From Streptomyces sp. NBC_00448 (GTDB lineage Bacteria > Actinomycetota > Actinomycetes > Streptomycetales > Streptomycetaceae): a DNA stretch of 64,000 bases. Position numbers and translations under genes: made by a program. Below are positions 9,326 to 18,981 of the stretch, one piece after another. The stretch spans positions 3,891,001 through 3,955,000 of the forward strand of contig NZ_CP107913.1 in the NCBI RefSeq assembly GCF_036014115.1, written 5' to 3'. The notes below the pieces were generated by a model. That model was not told where the DNA came from. It ran no database searches and saw nothing but the letters and a program-made list of their open reading frames with translations. The first letter of the stretch is position 1. The number at the start of each line of letters is the position of its first letter.

Positions 9326-9640
9326 GTGCCGACGTACCAGTACCAGTGCACCGAGTGCGGCGAGGCCCTAGAGGCGGTGCAGAAGTTCAGCGATGACGCG
9401 CTGACTGAGTGCCCCAACTGCGCCGGACGGCTGCGCAAGGTCTTCTCGGCGGTGGGCGTGGTCTTCAAGGGCTCCGGTTTCTATCGGACCGACAGCCGCG
9501 GCTCGTCGTCGAGTAGCACCCCGGCGCCCAAGAGCGGCGGTTCGGACACCAAGTCCACCGAAAGCAGCAAATCGTCGAGTTCGAGCAGCACGACGACGTC
9601 AGGCACCTCCTCGTCGTCGAGCAGCACGTCGGCCGCCTGA
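9326..9640 (+). CDS. FmdB-family zinc-ribbon protein
   Basis: The small 104-residue protein begins with MPTYQYQCTECGE and contains CPNCAG, a CxxC...CxxC zinc ribbon at about residues 8-35. It then passes through a GVVFKGSGFYRTD motif into a Ser/Thr-rich disordered tail. The family is often annotated as a regulatory protein, but no biochemical role is settled. GTG 9326 has the strong AGGAGGAG ribosome site. The upstream CIRCE element suggests heat-shock control by HrcA. A strong hairpin follows the gene. Confidence 0.92.
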   Translation: MPTYQYQCTECGEALEAVQKFSDDALTECPNCAGRLRKVFSAVGVVFKGSGFYRTDSRGSSSSSTPAPKSGGSDTKSTESSKSSSSSSTTTSGTSSSSSSTSAA

Positions 9641-9679
9641 CCCGCACGTTCGCCCCCGGCCCGACACTCCAAGACCTTA

Positions 9680-9711
9680 CGAACCCCTGCTGTCCCTACA
9701 GCAGGGGTTCG
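9680..9711 (+). terminator. Strong hairpin after fmdB
   Basis: A perfect 14-bp stem (CGAACCCCTGCTGT / ACAGCAGGGGTTCG) closes a CCCT loop. There is no T-run, as is common for terminators in high-GC actinobacteria. It separates fmdB from the leaderless phosphorylase gene. Confidence 0.8.
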
Positions 9712-9731
9712 TCGTGTCTCCGGCCGCCGAT

Positions 9732-9737
9732 TAGGCT
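9732..9737 (+). promoter_or_regulatory. -10 element for leaderless phosphorylase transcript
   Basis: TAGGCT is followed by 7 nt and the ATG at 9745. No ribosome binding site is present between the terminator hairpin and the gene, so a leaderless mRNA is likely. Confidence 0.5.
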
Positions 9738-9744
9738 GATCCAC

Positions 9745-10599
9745 ATGGTGGAGAGCAGCGGCGCGCAGGCACAGGCCGAAATCGGCGTCATCGGGGGATC
9801 GGGGTTCTACTCGTTTCTTGACGATGTGACAGAAGTCACTGTCGATACTCCTTACGGCGCTCCCAGCGACTCCCTGTTCATCGGCGAGGTCGCCGGACGC
9901 CGGGTGGCATTCCTGCCGCGACACGGCCGCAAGCATCATCTGCCCCCGCACAGGATCAACTACCGCGCCAATCTGTGGGCGCTCGCGTCGGTCGGCGCGC
10001 GCCAGGTCCTCGGACCGTGCGCGGTCGGCGGCTTGCACGCGCAGTTCGGTCCGGGCACCCTCCTCATCCCCGACCAGCTGGTCGATCGGACGAAAGGCCG
10101 CGTCCAGACCTACTTCGACGGCGAGACCCGAGCCGACGGGCAGGCACCCAATGTGGTTCATGTGACCTTCGCCGACCCCTACTGCCCTGTCGGCCGGAGC
10201 GCCGCGATCAGCACTGCGCGGGCCGGCGGCTGGGACGCCGTGGACGGGGGGACGTTGGTCGTCGTGGAAGGGCCTCGGTTCTCCACTCGCGCGGAATCCC
10301 TATGGCACGCCGCGCAGGGATGGTCGGTCGTGGGGATGACCGGGCACCCCGAAGCCGTCCTCGCCCGGGAACTCGGGCTCTGCTACACGTCGTTGACGCT
10401 GGTTACCGACTTGGATGCGGGCGCGGACACCGGTGACGGCGTCTCGCACGAGGAGGTGCTCGAGGTGTTCGCCGCCAATGTCGGGAGGATGCGCGACGTC
10501 CTCTTCGATGTGGTCGGAGCGCTGCCCGCCGACAGCGAACGGAACTGCCTGTGTGTCAACCCGCTGGGCGGCCAGGAACCCGGCATCAAACTTCCTTAG
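9745..10599 (+). CDS. S-methyl-5'-thioadenosine phosphorylase
   Basis: The 284-residue enzyme splits methylthioadenosine, the by-product of polyamine and related synthesis, with phosphate to adenine and methylthioribose-1-phosphate in the cytosol. The N-terminal IGVIGGSGFYSFLDD and FLPRHGRKHHLPPHRINYRAN are class II MTAP signatures. The central EGPRFSTRAES and MTGHPEAVLARELGLCY line the nucleoside site. In this family a proline or serine can decide MTA against inosine/guanosine use, so purine nucleoside phosphorylase activity is an alternative. The start is supported by the leaderless promoter geometry. Confidence 0.92.
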   Translation: MVESSGAQAQAEIGVIGGSGFYSFLDDVTEVTVDTPYGAPSDSLFIGEVAGRRVAFLPRHGRKHHLPPHRINYRANLWALASVGARQVLGPCAVGGLHAQFGPGTLLIPDQLVDRTKGRVQTYFDGETRADGQAPNVVHVTFADPYCPVGRSAAISTARAGGWDAVDGGTLVVVEGPRFSTRAESLWHAAQGWSVVGMTGHPEAVLARELGLCYTSLTLVTDLDAGADTGDGVSHEEVLEVFAANVGRMRDVLFDVVGALPADSERNCLCVNPLGGQEPGIKLP

Positions 10600-10717
10600 C
10601 GACACCGACCCGATAAGTCAACGAGCAGAATAATTTTCCCCCTGCTAGGCGACCGGTTATCCACAGGGTACCGGTTGTCCACAGGTACTCGAACGATGTT
10701 GCGGGAAATGCGTCACC

Positions 10718-11392
10718 GTGGATACGCCGACTGATTGCGGTCGGCCTTTCCTCCACGTCGGGCGGTGTTCGAGCATGAATTTCCCCAATCCCCCCATGTC
10801 TTCCGCATCCTGCGTTCCCGCCGGGCCGCACCCCGGATCGGCATCAAGCACGCCCGAGTCGTACACACCGCCTCGCATCGCGGTGCCGGTCTTCCCGCCC
10901 ATCCGCGCAGGCGGACGAGGCGGAGGAAGGCTCGGTGCGGCCATTCGACGTAGACGGCGGCACCTTGCCACCGGGTTGGCCTTGGTGGCAGCGGTCGTTG
11001 CGGTCGCCTCGGCACACGGCGCTGCGCCACGGCGCGAACGGGCGGCACCCCGCGCGACCGCGCGGACCTCCCCGACCACCCCCGCGTCGCGTACGAATCC
11101 CGAGACGCGGCTGGTGAAGGCACCAGTAAGGATCGCCGATCCGGAAACGGTAGCTCTGCTGCGCCCGGGTACGCATGTGGATGTGCTCGCCGGTGCCCGG
11201 GTGGTGGCTTCGAGTGTCGCCGTGGTGTCGGTACCGCCAAGTCCCGCTCAGCTTCGGCAGGCGAGTCCCGTAGCGCCTGAGAACGCCGGTACGAGTGGCG
11301 GCGCGCTGATCGTGCTGGCCGTGCCGCGTCGCACGGCCGCGGCACTGTCCGGAGCCGCCGCGACGTCGCCCCTGGGGGTGACGCTGTGCTGA
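10718..11392 (+). CDS. SAF-domain protein, RcpC/CpaB-like
   Basis: The 224-residue protein has a proline-rich N-terminus, an arginine cluster (about residues 77-82), one transmembrane helix at about 84-98, and an SAF-like domain. The latter carries PVRIADPETVALLRPGTHVDVLAG, read as the RcpC/CpaB-type fold found in Flp-pilus assembly proteins and periplasmic chaperones. It also ends with VVLAVPRRTAAAL-type text, as in actinobacterial relatives. No pilus genes are nearby, so a pilus role is not supported. GTG 10718 is used; ATG 10775 is an equally possible start, and neither has a good ribosome site. Confidence 0.75.
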   Translation: MDTPTDCGRPFLHVGRCSSMNFPNPPMSSASCVPAGPHPGSASSTPESYTPPRIAVPVFPPIRAGGRGGGRLGAAIRRRRRHLATGLALVAAVVAVASAHGAAPRRERAAPRATARTSPTTPASRTNPETRLVKAPVRIADPETVALLRPGTHVDVLAGARVVASSVAVVSVPPSPAQLRQASPVAPENAGTSGGALIVLAVPRRTAAALSGAAATSPLGVTLC

Positions 11393-11514
11393 ACCACCCG
11401 CTCACGAAAAGCAATCGGACTGCCACGGGCCCCAGCACCCCTCATGACGGCACACATCAATCCGCCGCAGCGGGAGCCGAGGAGACGCACAACACTGTGC
11501 GGCAAGGGCAATCC

Positions 11515-11791
11515 GAACCTGCCGGCCAGGTCCAAGGAACTCCTCACACGCGGCAATATGATCGGTCTCATCGTCGTGGCGCTCACCGGTGCCGTGTTCA
11601 GCAATATCGCGAACTCGGCGGCGGGCGAGTTCATCGGTCCGCTCGTCGGTGCATTCGGTATGACGGACCCCGCTGGGCACTCGTCCTGTCGCACAAGGCC
11701 GTGCATGGTGAACGGCAAGGGCGACGAGACCGTGCCGCTGAGGGACGTCAGGGACGTGACCGCCGCTCGCAGCGCTGGTGCCGACAGTTGA
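11515..11791 (+). pseudogene. mscL: Decayed, truncated mscL (large mechanosensitive channel)
   Basis: The translation shows KELLTRGNMIGLIVVALTG, then GAVFSNIANSAAGEFIGPLVGAFG, here split for length. It is followed by SSCRTRPCMVNGKGDE, which tracks TM1 and the periplasmic loop of Streptomyces MscL (RGN..DLAVAVVIGAAFTNIVNS..., PLVGAFG, SSC..GPC.VN..GE). Many pore-helix positions are changed. The second membrane helix and C-terminal bundle are missing, and the frame ends at 11791. No proper start or ribosome site is visible. Its position just after the SAF gene is where mscL often lies in Streptomyces. A functional channel is very unlikely. Confidence 0.6.
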
Positions 11792-11849
11792 TCGGTGCGG
11801 CGAACGCGGTCCGTGGGAACGGTGACAGGGTCGGCGGCCGGGACCTGCT

Positions 11850-12098
11850 TCAGATGTGGTGCGGTGGCTTCTCGTTGAGGAACCGCGTGAAGTCGTCGTC
11901 CGCCCCTCCCGAAGGGGAATCGCCCCAGACCCGGTCGGTGTCATCGGCCGCAGGCCGGTCGAGCGGGTCGTCGAAGACCAACCCGGCAGCCGCGGAGGAC
12001 GGCACCCCGACCGAAGGCCGGCCGCCCGTGGTGGGGCGGACGGAGGGTCCCGGGCCCGATGTCGCGGGCTCGCGTCCGGTCTCGTCACCTGTGGTCAT
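11850..12098 (-). CDS. Small acidic conserved hypothetical protein
   Basis: This 82-residue protein is mostly low-complexity and polar, ending in an acidic block (DDTDRVWGDSPSGGADDD) and a terminal KPPHH. I recognise this tail style from short Streptomyces proteins of unknown function, encoded divergently from Cds1-like genes. The ATG at 12098 is favoured over 12149 because the familiar N-terminus (MTTGDETGREP) starts there. The ribosome site is weak. No domain or membrane segment is seen. Confidence 0.6.
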   Translation of the reverse strand: MTTGDETGREPATSGPGPSVRPTTGGRPSVGVPSSAAAGLVFDDPLDRPAADDTDRVWGDSPSGGADDDFTRFLNEKPPHHI

Positions 12099-12198
12099 GG
12101 CACCAGGGTACGGCGCCGCACAGGGCTCGTGGGAGCCGTCCCCACCCAAGAAGGTGTACGGAGATACCCCAAGTGTCCGTTTGAGGCACCCGGCCGGA

Positions 12199-12204
12199 TA
12201 TACC
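12199..12204 (+). promoter_or_regulatory. -10 element for leaderless PLP-enzyme transcript
   Basis: TATACC is followed by 7 nt (TGGCCTC) and the ATG at 12212, with no ribosome site. The geometry fits a leaderless mRNA. Confidence 0.45.
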
Positions 12205-12211
12205 TGGCCTC

Positions 12212-13366
12212 ATGGACACCCCGAAGCCGATGCCGTCCCCAGCGCCACCGCCCGCAAGCGGACTCGTGCAGGTACTGGACCTCGACCGAAGCGACCACGC
12301 GTACCGTCGCTGGTTGAGCACTGCTGTGGCGAAGGTCCATGCCGACGCCAACAGGTCCGCCGATACCCATTTGCTGTCAGTTCCGCTCCCGGCGGACTGG
12401 GGCGTCGACCTCTATCTGAAGGACGAGTCGACCCATCCGACGGGCTCGCTCAAGCACCGGCTGGCCCGCTCACTGTTCCTCTACGCCCTGTGCAACGGAT
12501 GGATCAGGCCGGGGCGCCCGGTGATCGAGGCTTCGAGCGGGTCGACGGCGGTCTCGGAGGCGTACTTCGCCCGTCTGATCGGTGTCCCCTTTGTGGCTGT
12601 GATGGCCCGCGGAACGGTACGGGCGAAGGTGGAGTTGATCGAGTTCCAGGGCGGCCGATGTCATCTGGTCGACAATCCGAGCGAGGTGTACGAGGCGGCT
12701 GCCCGGTTGGCCAAGGAGACCGGCGGCCACTATATGGACCAGTTCACGTACGCGGAGCGGGCGACGGACTGGCGGGGCAACAACAACATCGCGGAGTCGA
12801 TCTTCAGGCAGATGGCCGCGGAACGCCATCCGATCCCGACCTGGATCGTGGCGACGGCCGGGACGGGGGGCACCTCGGCGACTCTGGCCCGATACGTGCG
12901 CTACGCGCAGGCGACGACGGGTATCTGCGTGGCCGATCCGGAGAACTCGGCGTTCTTCCCGGGCTGGCGGGACAACGACCCGAGCGCGACGACCGCGACG
13001 GGTTCGCGGATCGAAGGGATCGGCCGGCAGCGGGTGGAGCCGAGTTTCGTGCCGGGTGCGATCGACCGGATGATGCGAGTACCGGACGCGGCCTCGGTCG
13101 CCGCCGTCCGCGTCCTGGCAAAGCTGCTGGGACGGCGGGCGGGGGCATCGACGGGAACCGGCCTGTGGGCGGCGTTCCGGATCATCTCCGAGATGCGTGA
13201 GCGCGGCGAGCGTGGCAGCGTCGTCGGGCTGCTGTGCGATCCGGGCGAGCGGTACGTGGAGAAGTACTACGCGGACGCGTGGCTGCTGGAGCAGGGACTG
13301 GACATCGCGCCGTATCTGGAGTGTCTGGAGCGGTTCCTGGCCACCGGGCGACTGGAGGGGCCGTAA
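12212..13366 (+). CDS. PLP-dependent cysteine synthase/desulfhydrase family protein (Cds1-like)
   Basis: The 384-residue fold-type II PLP enzyme resembles mycobacterial Cds1, an L-cysteine desulfhydrase that releases H2S, pyruvate and ammonia. Lys81 in HPTGSLKHR is the predicted Schiff-base lysine. [12 protein letters not shown] is the substrate/phosphate loop, and [16 protein letters not shown] binds the cofactor phosphate. Near the end GAKGVGLLCDP-like text appears as [14 protein letters not shown]. Cysteine synthase activity is an alternative, but the longer C-terminus and motif details favour the desulfhydrase group. It is monocistronic, ahead of a convergent VIT gene. Confidence 0.88.
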   Translation: MDTPKPMPSPAPPPASGLVQVLDLDRSDHAYRRWLSTAVAKVHADANRSADTHLLSVPLPADWGVDLYLKDESTHPTGSLKHRLARSLFLYALCNGWIRPGRPVIEASSGSTAVSEAYFARLIGVPFVAVMARGTVRAKVELIEFQGGRCHLVDNPSEVYEAAARLAKETGGHYMDQFTYAERATDWRGNNNIAESIFRQMAAERHPIPTWIVATAGTGGTSATLARYVRYAQATTGICVADPENSAFFPGWRDNDPSATTATGSRIEGIGRQRVEPSFVPGAIDRMMRVPDAASVAAVRVLAKLLGRRAGASTGTGLWAAFRIISEMRERGERGSVVGLLCDPGERYVEKYYADAWLLEQGLDIAPYLECLERFLATGRLEGP

Positions 13367-13483
13367 GCGGGGCAGCTCCGGATGGGCCGCACCGCCCTCT
13401 TCTGCGTGCTGTACTGGTCTCCTTCGTCATCTGGTGATCCGGAGGCAGCGTTCGCCGGTTCCTGAGTGTGGGCCGGATCTGCC

Positions 13484-14251
13484 TCAGACCCCGGTGGCGC
13501 CAAGGAGCGTGCCGACGGCGTAGGTGACGGCCATCGCGATGACGCCGCCTGCGACGTTACGGACGACGGCTGGGCGTACCGGGGCGTTGCCGAGAAGGGC
13601 ACTGACCCGACCGCATGTGACGAGCGCGACGAGCACGGACACGACGGTGACAGCCAGGCGCCAGCCGTGGGGTGGCAGCACGATGGCGAGCAGCGGCAGC
13701 AAGGCGCCGGCCGTGAAGGAGACGAAGCTCGCCCAGGCGGCGTGCCAGGGGTTGGCGAGTTCGTTCGGGTCGATGCCGAGCTCGACACGGGCGTGGGCGC
13801 CCAGGGCGTCGCGGGCGGTGAGTTGCTTGGCGACCTCATGGGCGAGTTCGTGGGTGATGCCTTGTTCTTCGAGCAGGCCGGTGAGTTCGGCGAGTTCGGC
13901 TTGGGGGGTGGCGGCGAGTTCTTCGCGTTCGACGGCGAGGGCGGCCTGCTCGGAGTCGCGCTGAGTGCTGACGGAGACGTACTCGCCGGCGGCCATCGAC
14001 AGGGAGCCGGCGAGCAGTCCGGCTAGTCCGGCGGTGAGGAGCGCGGAGCGGGAGTCGGTGGCTCCGGCGACGCCGACGACGATGCCGGCGGTGGAGACCA
14101 CGCCGTCGTTGGCGCCGAGGACGGCGGCACGCAGCCAGTTCAGGCGGGTGCCGAGGCCGTTGTGGTGCGGCTCGTCGGGGCGTTCCCCGGGGTGGTCCGC
14201 CAGGTCACGTGCGTCGGGTCTGTCGCTGTTGCCGGCGCGGTCGTCGCTCAT
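13484..14251 (-). CDS. VIT1/CCC1-type iron/manganese transporter
   Basis: The 255-residue membrane protein has a His/Pro-rich hydrophilic N-terminus and then LRAAVLGANDGVVSTAGIVVGVAGA, split here as LGANDGVVSTAG, the hallmark first helix of the VIT family. SMAAGEYVSVSTQRDSE follows, and a Glu-rich central segment (about 95-150) in relatives binds metal. Three further helices complete the usual five. It likely exports Fe2+ or Mn2+ from the cytosol. ATG 14251 is used because a frame extending to 14326 gives an unlikely Pro/Arg-rich extension. Confidence 0.9.
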   Translation of the reverse strand: MSDDRAGNSDRPDARDLADHPGERPDEPHHNGLGTRLNWLRAAVLGANDGVVSTAGIVVGVAGATDSRSALLTAGLAGLLAGSLSMAAGEYVSVSTQRDSEQAALAVEREELAATPQAELAELTGLLEEQGITHELAHEVAKQLTARDALGAHARVELGIDPNELANPWHAAWASFVSFTAGALLPLLAIVLPPHGWRLAVTVVSVLVALVTCGRVSALLGNAPVRPAVVRNVAGGVIAMAVTYAVGTLLGATGV

Positions 14252-14367
14252 GCCAGGCAGCGTCTCATTCCGCGCCCTGCAGGCGGTGGCAGGACAGGCC
14301 GAACCCCGGCGCGGGGGGGGATGCACCGGGGCTCGGGTCTTGGGGCCACGGGTTGCGTGGCGGTGGG

Positions 14368-15363
<996 letters not shown>

Positions 15364-15478
15364 GCGTGCTCCCTTTCGAAGGTGCGGTCGGTCTGTTTGT
15401 CGGATCGGTACGGTCGCTTCGTCGGCTTCCGCCGTGTGCGGCTTCCTTAGTTCTGCGGCTGCCCCATCCGTTCTGGAT

Positions 15479-15505
15479 AACGACTGGAATACGGACACAA
15501 TTCCC
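15479..15505 (-). promoter_or_regulatory. SigR-type promoter of hrdD
   Basis: On the minus strand GGGAAT (15500-15505) is followed by exactly 18 nt and GTT (15479-15481), matching the Streptomyces SigR consensus GGGAAT-N18-GTT. hrdD is a known SigR target in S. coelicolor. The distance to the start codon leaves a leader of about 110 nt. Confidence 0.75.
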
Positions 15506-15565
15506 AAGTCGTCACCTGTTTTTTATGATCATGCAGTACCCTGTTCCGCCACACAGAGAGGCCAC

Positions 15566-16090
15566 ATGGTGGCAGATCGTATGAACGTGCAGGTCGACCC
15601 CGGCGGCGAGGCCGATCTGGCAGCCCTGACGGACATCTACAACCACTACGTCCGCGAGACGGCTGTCACGTTCGACGTCACTCCCCTCACGCCCGGCGAA
15701 CGCCGTCCGTGGCTGCTCTCCCATCCGGAAGACGGCCCTCATCGGCTGATGGTTGCTCGGATACCCGGTTCGGACGGGCGGGTTCTCGGTTATGCGACCA
15801 GTAGCGCGTTCCGTCCGAAGGCCGCGTACGCGACGTCGGTGGAGACCAGCGTCTACCTGGCGTCCGATGTCGGCGGGCGCGGCATCGGGACTCTGCTTTA
15901 CGAGCGGCTTTTCGAAGCACTGGCAGCCGAGGACGTCCACCGGGCGTACGCGGGCGTCACTCTCCCGAATGACGCGTCGGTGCGCATCCATGAGCGGTTC
16001 GGGTTCCGGCAGGTCGGGCTGTACGAGGAGGTGGGCCGCAAGTTCGGTGAGTACCACGACGTGGCGTGGTTCGAGAAGCGGCTCGCCTGA
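15566..16090 (+). CDS. GNAT acetyltransferase, phosphinothricin acetyltransferase-like
   Basis: The 174-residue enzyme transfers acetyl from acetyl-CoA to an amine. IYNHYVRETAVTFDVTPLTP is typical of the Pat/YncA group, which acetylates phosphinothricin, methionine sulfoximine or related amino acid analogues. The acetyl-CoA loop is DVGGRGIGTLLYERL, and the C-terminal half has NDASVRIHERFGFRQVG. ATG 15566 follows AGAGAGG at a good distance; ATG 15581 is a less likely alternative. The true substrate is unknown. Confidence 0.88.
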   Translation: MVADRMNVQVDPGGEADLAALTDIYNHYVRETAVTFDVTPLTPGERRPWLLSHPEDGPHRLMVARIPGSDGRVLGYATSSAFRPKAAYATSVETSVYLASDVGGRGIGTLLYERLFEALAAEDVHRAYAGVTLPNDASVRIHERFGFRQVGLYEEVGRKFGEYHDVAWFEKRLA

Positions 16091-16139
16091 CATCGCGCCC
16101 TACCAGGCCTCCAGGGCGCGGACCACCCGAGACGACTCT

Positions 16140-16191
16140 TTGAAGTTTCAATCTCATGGGATACCGTCAAGGCATACGGTTGAAACTTCAA
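16140..16191 (+). promoter_or_regulatory. Paired TTGAA-N2-TTCAA operators ahead of the dioxygenase
   Basis: TTGAAGTTTCAA at 16140-16151 and its exact reverse complement TTGAAACTTCAA at 16180-16191 are 40 bp apart centre to centre. The second lies directly before the ribosome site AAGGAGG, over a likely -10 region (TACGGT at 16175-16180). The same palindrome precedes the MarR gene at 19838, so that regulator is the best candidate to bind here. Confidence 0.7.
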
Positions 16192-16200
16192 GGAGGCGCG

Positions 16201-16986
16201 ATGACCACGGCGGCACCGGAGCGCATGCCCGCGCTCTATCTCTCGCACGGCGCGCCGCCGCTGGCGGACGACCCCGTGTGGCCGGGGGAACTCGCCGCCT
16301 GGGCGGCTGCTCTGCCCCGTCCGAAGGCGATCCTGATCGTCTCGGCGCACTGGGAGGAGGCGCCTCTGGCGATCGGCGCCACCGGCCGCGTGCCCCTGGT
16401 GTACGACTTCTGGGGTTTCCCCGAGCACTACTACCAGGTGACGTACGACGCCCCTGGCGCCCCGGCACTCGCCGAGGATGTGCGCAAGTTGCTGCGCGGC
16501 GCCGGGCGGCCGGTGCAGGACGTCCCTGAGCGCGGCCTGGACCATGGGGCGTACGTGCCGCTGGTGGAGATGTTCCCGGCTGCCGACATCCCGGTGCTCC
16601 AGGTGTCGATGCCGACACTGGAGCCGCAGCAGCTGATGGAGATCGGGCGCAGGCTCGCGCCACTGCGTGATGAGGGCGTGCTGATCGTCGGCAGCGGCTT
16701 CTTCACGCACAACCTGGCGGCACTGCGGCATGCGGGCGACGGGCCGCCGAGTTGGTCGACCGAGTTCGACGACTGGGGGCATCGGGCTCTGGGAGCCCAG
16801 GACATCGACGGGCTGCTGGACTTCGAGCACGCCTCCCCTTCGGGGCGGCTGGCGCATCCGCGTACCGAGCATTTCGCGCCGTTGTTCGTCACGCTCGGCG
16901 CCGCCGAGTCCGAGATCGGCGGTCAGCGCAGCATCATCGACGGCTTCTGGATGGGGCTGGCCAAGCGTTCCGTCCAGTTCGGCTGA
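16201..16986 (+). CDS. LigB/DODA-type extradiol ring-cleavage dioxygenase
   Basis: The 261-residue protein resembles class III extradiol dioxygenases such as 4,5-DOPA dioxygenase (YgiD), which use non-haem iron or zinc to open catechol rings. Metal-ligand style histidines appear in LYLSHGAPPL (N-terminus), VSAHWEE and ERGLDHGAYVPL. A further conserved stretch is GSGFFTHNL. ATG 16201 has AAGGAGG 6 nt upstream. Control by a MarR repressor that responds to an aromatic compound is suggested by the paired palindromes in its promoter. The substrate is not known. Confidence 0.88.
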   Translation: MTTAAPERMPALYLSHGAPPLADDPVWPGELAAWAAALPRPKAILIVSAHWEEAPLAIGATGRVPLVYDFWGFPEHYYQVTYDAPGAPALAEDVRKLLRGAGRPVQDVPERGLDHGAYVPLVEMFPAADIPVLQVSMPTLEPQQLMEIGRRLAPLRDEGVLIVGSGFFTHNLAALRHAGDGPPSWSTEFDDWGHRALGAQDIDGLLDFEHASPSGRLAHPRTEHFAPLFVTLGAAESEIGGQRSIIDGFWMGLAKRSVQFG

Positions 16987-17142
16987 ACAGCAAGACGCGC
17001 ATACCCCTGCGGATTCGACGTATCGCGAAGGGCCTGGCCGTACCGGCCGGGGCGGCCTCGGTGCCGGGCTTGCGGGTCGAACGGCTCCGGCTTCGGTGCC
17101 TCGTCGAGCAAGGCCGGCACCGAGGCGGACACGGCGGACACG

Positions 17143-17197
17143 AACGGCAGGTCCCCGTCGCATCCGGGAAAACCCGGGGCGACGGGGACCTGCCGTT
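17143..17197. terminator. Large bidirectional hairpin between convergent genes
   Basis: A perfect 19-bp outer stem (17143-17161 with 17179-17197) encloses an inner CCGGG-AAAA-CCCGG hairpin. It sits between the plus-strand dioxygenase and the minus-strand MFS gene and can terminate both. The symmetry also allows cruciform extrusion. Confidence 0.85.
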
Positions 17198-17231
17198 TAC
17201 GCGTCGGCGCCTGGGGCGCGGCGGTCGATCG

Positions 17232-18740
17232 TCAGTGTGCGACGACCGGGATGGCGATGTCCTCGAGGGAGTCGTCGCCGTCGGCACGGGTGCCCGTGTT
17301 CTGGACACCGGCGTTCAGGAAGGTGAACGCGATGGCCGAGGCCGCGAGCAGGATGCCCATCGCCACGTAGATGGCGACGGAGTAGCCGTGGACCGCGCCC
17401 TCGTTGATCAGCAGCGGGTTCGTCTTGTCAGCCGCACTGTGCATGTGGCTGGCGGCCCAGGAGGTGGTCGCGCTGGCCGCCAGGGTGTTCAGCAGCGCGG
17501 TGCCGATGGAGCCGCCGACCTGCTGCGAGGTGTTGACCATGGCGGACGCGACACCGGCGTCCTCCGGCCGCACCCCGTATGTCGCCAGGCTCATGGCCGG
17601 CATGAACGCCGTACCCATGCCCAGGCCCATGAGGACCAGGCCGGGCAGCAGCACCTCGGCGTAGCTGGAGTCGACCTTGATCTGGGCGAGGATGGCCATG
17701 CCGATCGCGGCGACCAGGAAGCCGGGCGCCATCAGCAGCCGCGGGCGGACCCGCAGCATCAGTCGCGCACCGATCTGGGTGGAGCCCACGATCATGCCGC
17801 CGACCATCGGCAGGAAGGCGAAGCCGGACTTGAGCGCCGAGTAGTCCTTGACCTGCTGGAGGTAGTAGGTCAGGAACAGGAACAGGCCGAACATGCCGAT
17901 GACGGCGAGACCCAGCGAGAGGTAGATACCGCCGCGGTTTCGGTCGGTGACGACGCGCAGCGGCAGCAGGGGGCTGCGGACGCGCGCCTCGACGTAGGCG
18001 AACGAGCCCAGCAGCACCACGGAGGCGACGAACAGGCCGATCGTCATGCTGGAGGTCCAGCCGTCGGCCTCGGCGCGGCTGAAGCCGTAGACCAGGGCGA
18101 TCAGGCCGGCGCTTGCGAGGACCACACCCGGGGTGTCGAGGCGGTTGCGGTTGCGGCCCTTGGCGGGCTCGTGGATGTACGTGACGGCACCGATGACGGC
18201 GACCACGGCGAACGCGATGTTGACGAAGAGCACCCAGCGCCAGTTCAGGTACTGGGTGAGGACGCCGCCGAGGATGAGGCCGACGGCCGCGCCGGCGCCG
18301 GCGATGGCGCCGTAGACGCCGAACGCCTTCGCGCGTTCCCTGGCGTCGGTGAACATGACCGCGAGCAGCGACAGGGCGGCGGGCGCGAGCAGCGCGCCGA
18401 AGGCACCCTGCAGGGCGCGGGCGCCGTAGAGCATCGCCGGGTTGACCGCCGCGCCGCCGATGGCGGAGGCGGCCGCGAAACCGAGCAGGCCGACGACGAA
18501 CGCGTTCTTGCGTCCCCACAGGTCGGCGATGCGGCCACCGAACAGGAGCAGGCCGCCGAAGGCCAGGGTGTAGGCGGTGATGACCCACTGGCGGTTGCCG
18601 TCGGAGATGCCCAGCGCCTTCTGGGCGGATGGCAGTGCGATGTTCACGACGGTCGCGTCGAGCACGACCATCAGCTGGGCGAGCGCGATGAATATGAGCG
18701 CTGTCCAGCGCTTCGGATCAGGTTGGAGCTGTTCAGGCAT
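17232..18740 (-). CDS. DHA2-family 14-TM MFS drug exporter (copy 1)
   Basis: The 502-residue proton-driven efflux carrier belongs to the EmrB/QacA group. Motif D1 (LDATVVNIALPSAQ) is in helix 1, the A-motif GGRIADLWGRK in the loop after helix 2, and motif C-like GAIAGAGAAVGLILGG in helix 5. About 14 hydrophobic segments are seen. The TetR gene at 18982 lies just upstream on the same strand and probably controls it. It is strongly similar to the exporter at 21347, including the GNRQW and NTSQQVGGSIGTALLNTLA stretches. ATG 18740 was chosen because the MPEQLQPDPKRW N-terminus leads directly into helix 1; the ribosome site is weak. Confidence 0.92.
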   Translation of the reverse strand: MPEQLQPDPKRWTALIFIALAQLMVVLDATVVNIALPSAQKALGISDGNRQWVITAYTLAFGGLLLFGGRIADLWGRKNAFVVGLLGFAAASAIGGAAVNPAMLYGARALQGAFGALLAPAALSLLAVMFTDARERAKAFGVYGAIAGAGAAVGLILGGVLTQYLNWRWVLFVNIAFAVVAVIGAVTYIHEPAKGRNRNRLDTPGVVLASAGLIALVYGFSRAEADGWTSSMTIGLFVASVVLLGSFAYVEARVRSPLLPLRVVTDRNRGGIYLSLGLAVIGMFGLFLFLTYYLQQVKDYSALKSGFAFLPMVGGMIVGSTQIGARLMLRVRPRLLMAPGFLVAAIGMAILAQIKVDSSYAEVLLPGLVLMGLGMGTAFMPAMSLATYGVRPEDAGVASAMVNTSQQVGGSIGTALLNTLAASATTSWAASHMHSAADKTNPLLINEGAVHGYSVAIYVAMGILLAASAIAFTFLNAGVQNTGTRADGDDSLEDIAIPVVAH

Positions 18741-18981
18741 GTGTGGTCTCACAAAACGAGTTGCGGAGTGACAGGACGTGGGGACGTGTGTCAGCAAGTG
18801 GTCCGGGTGGGATGGGCGTCCTCAACCCGGTTCCGGCGCACGGGGGAGACGAGCGGTCTTCTGTGGCGCCGGTCAGCCGCCGTACTGGTCGGCCGTTGCG
18901 TGCGGGTCGCGATCCGTGGAGTGATCGACGGCGCGGCGAAGTCGCCCACGCTAATACCCGCCCGGGGTGACGAGCGAACGG

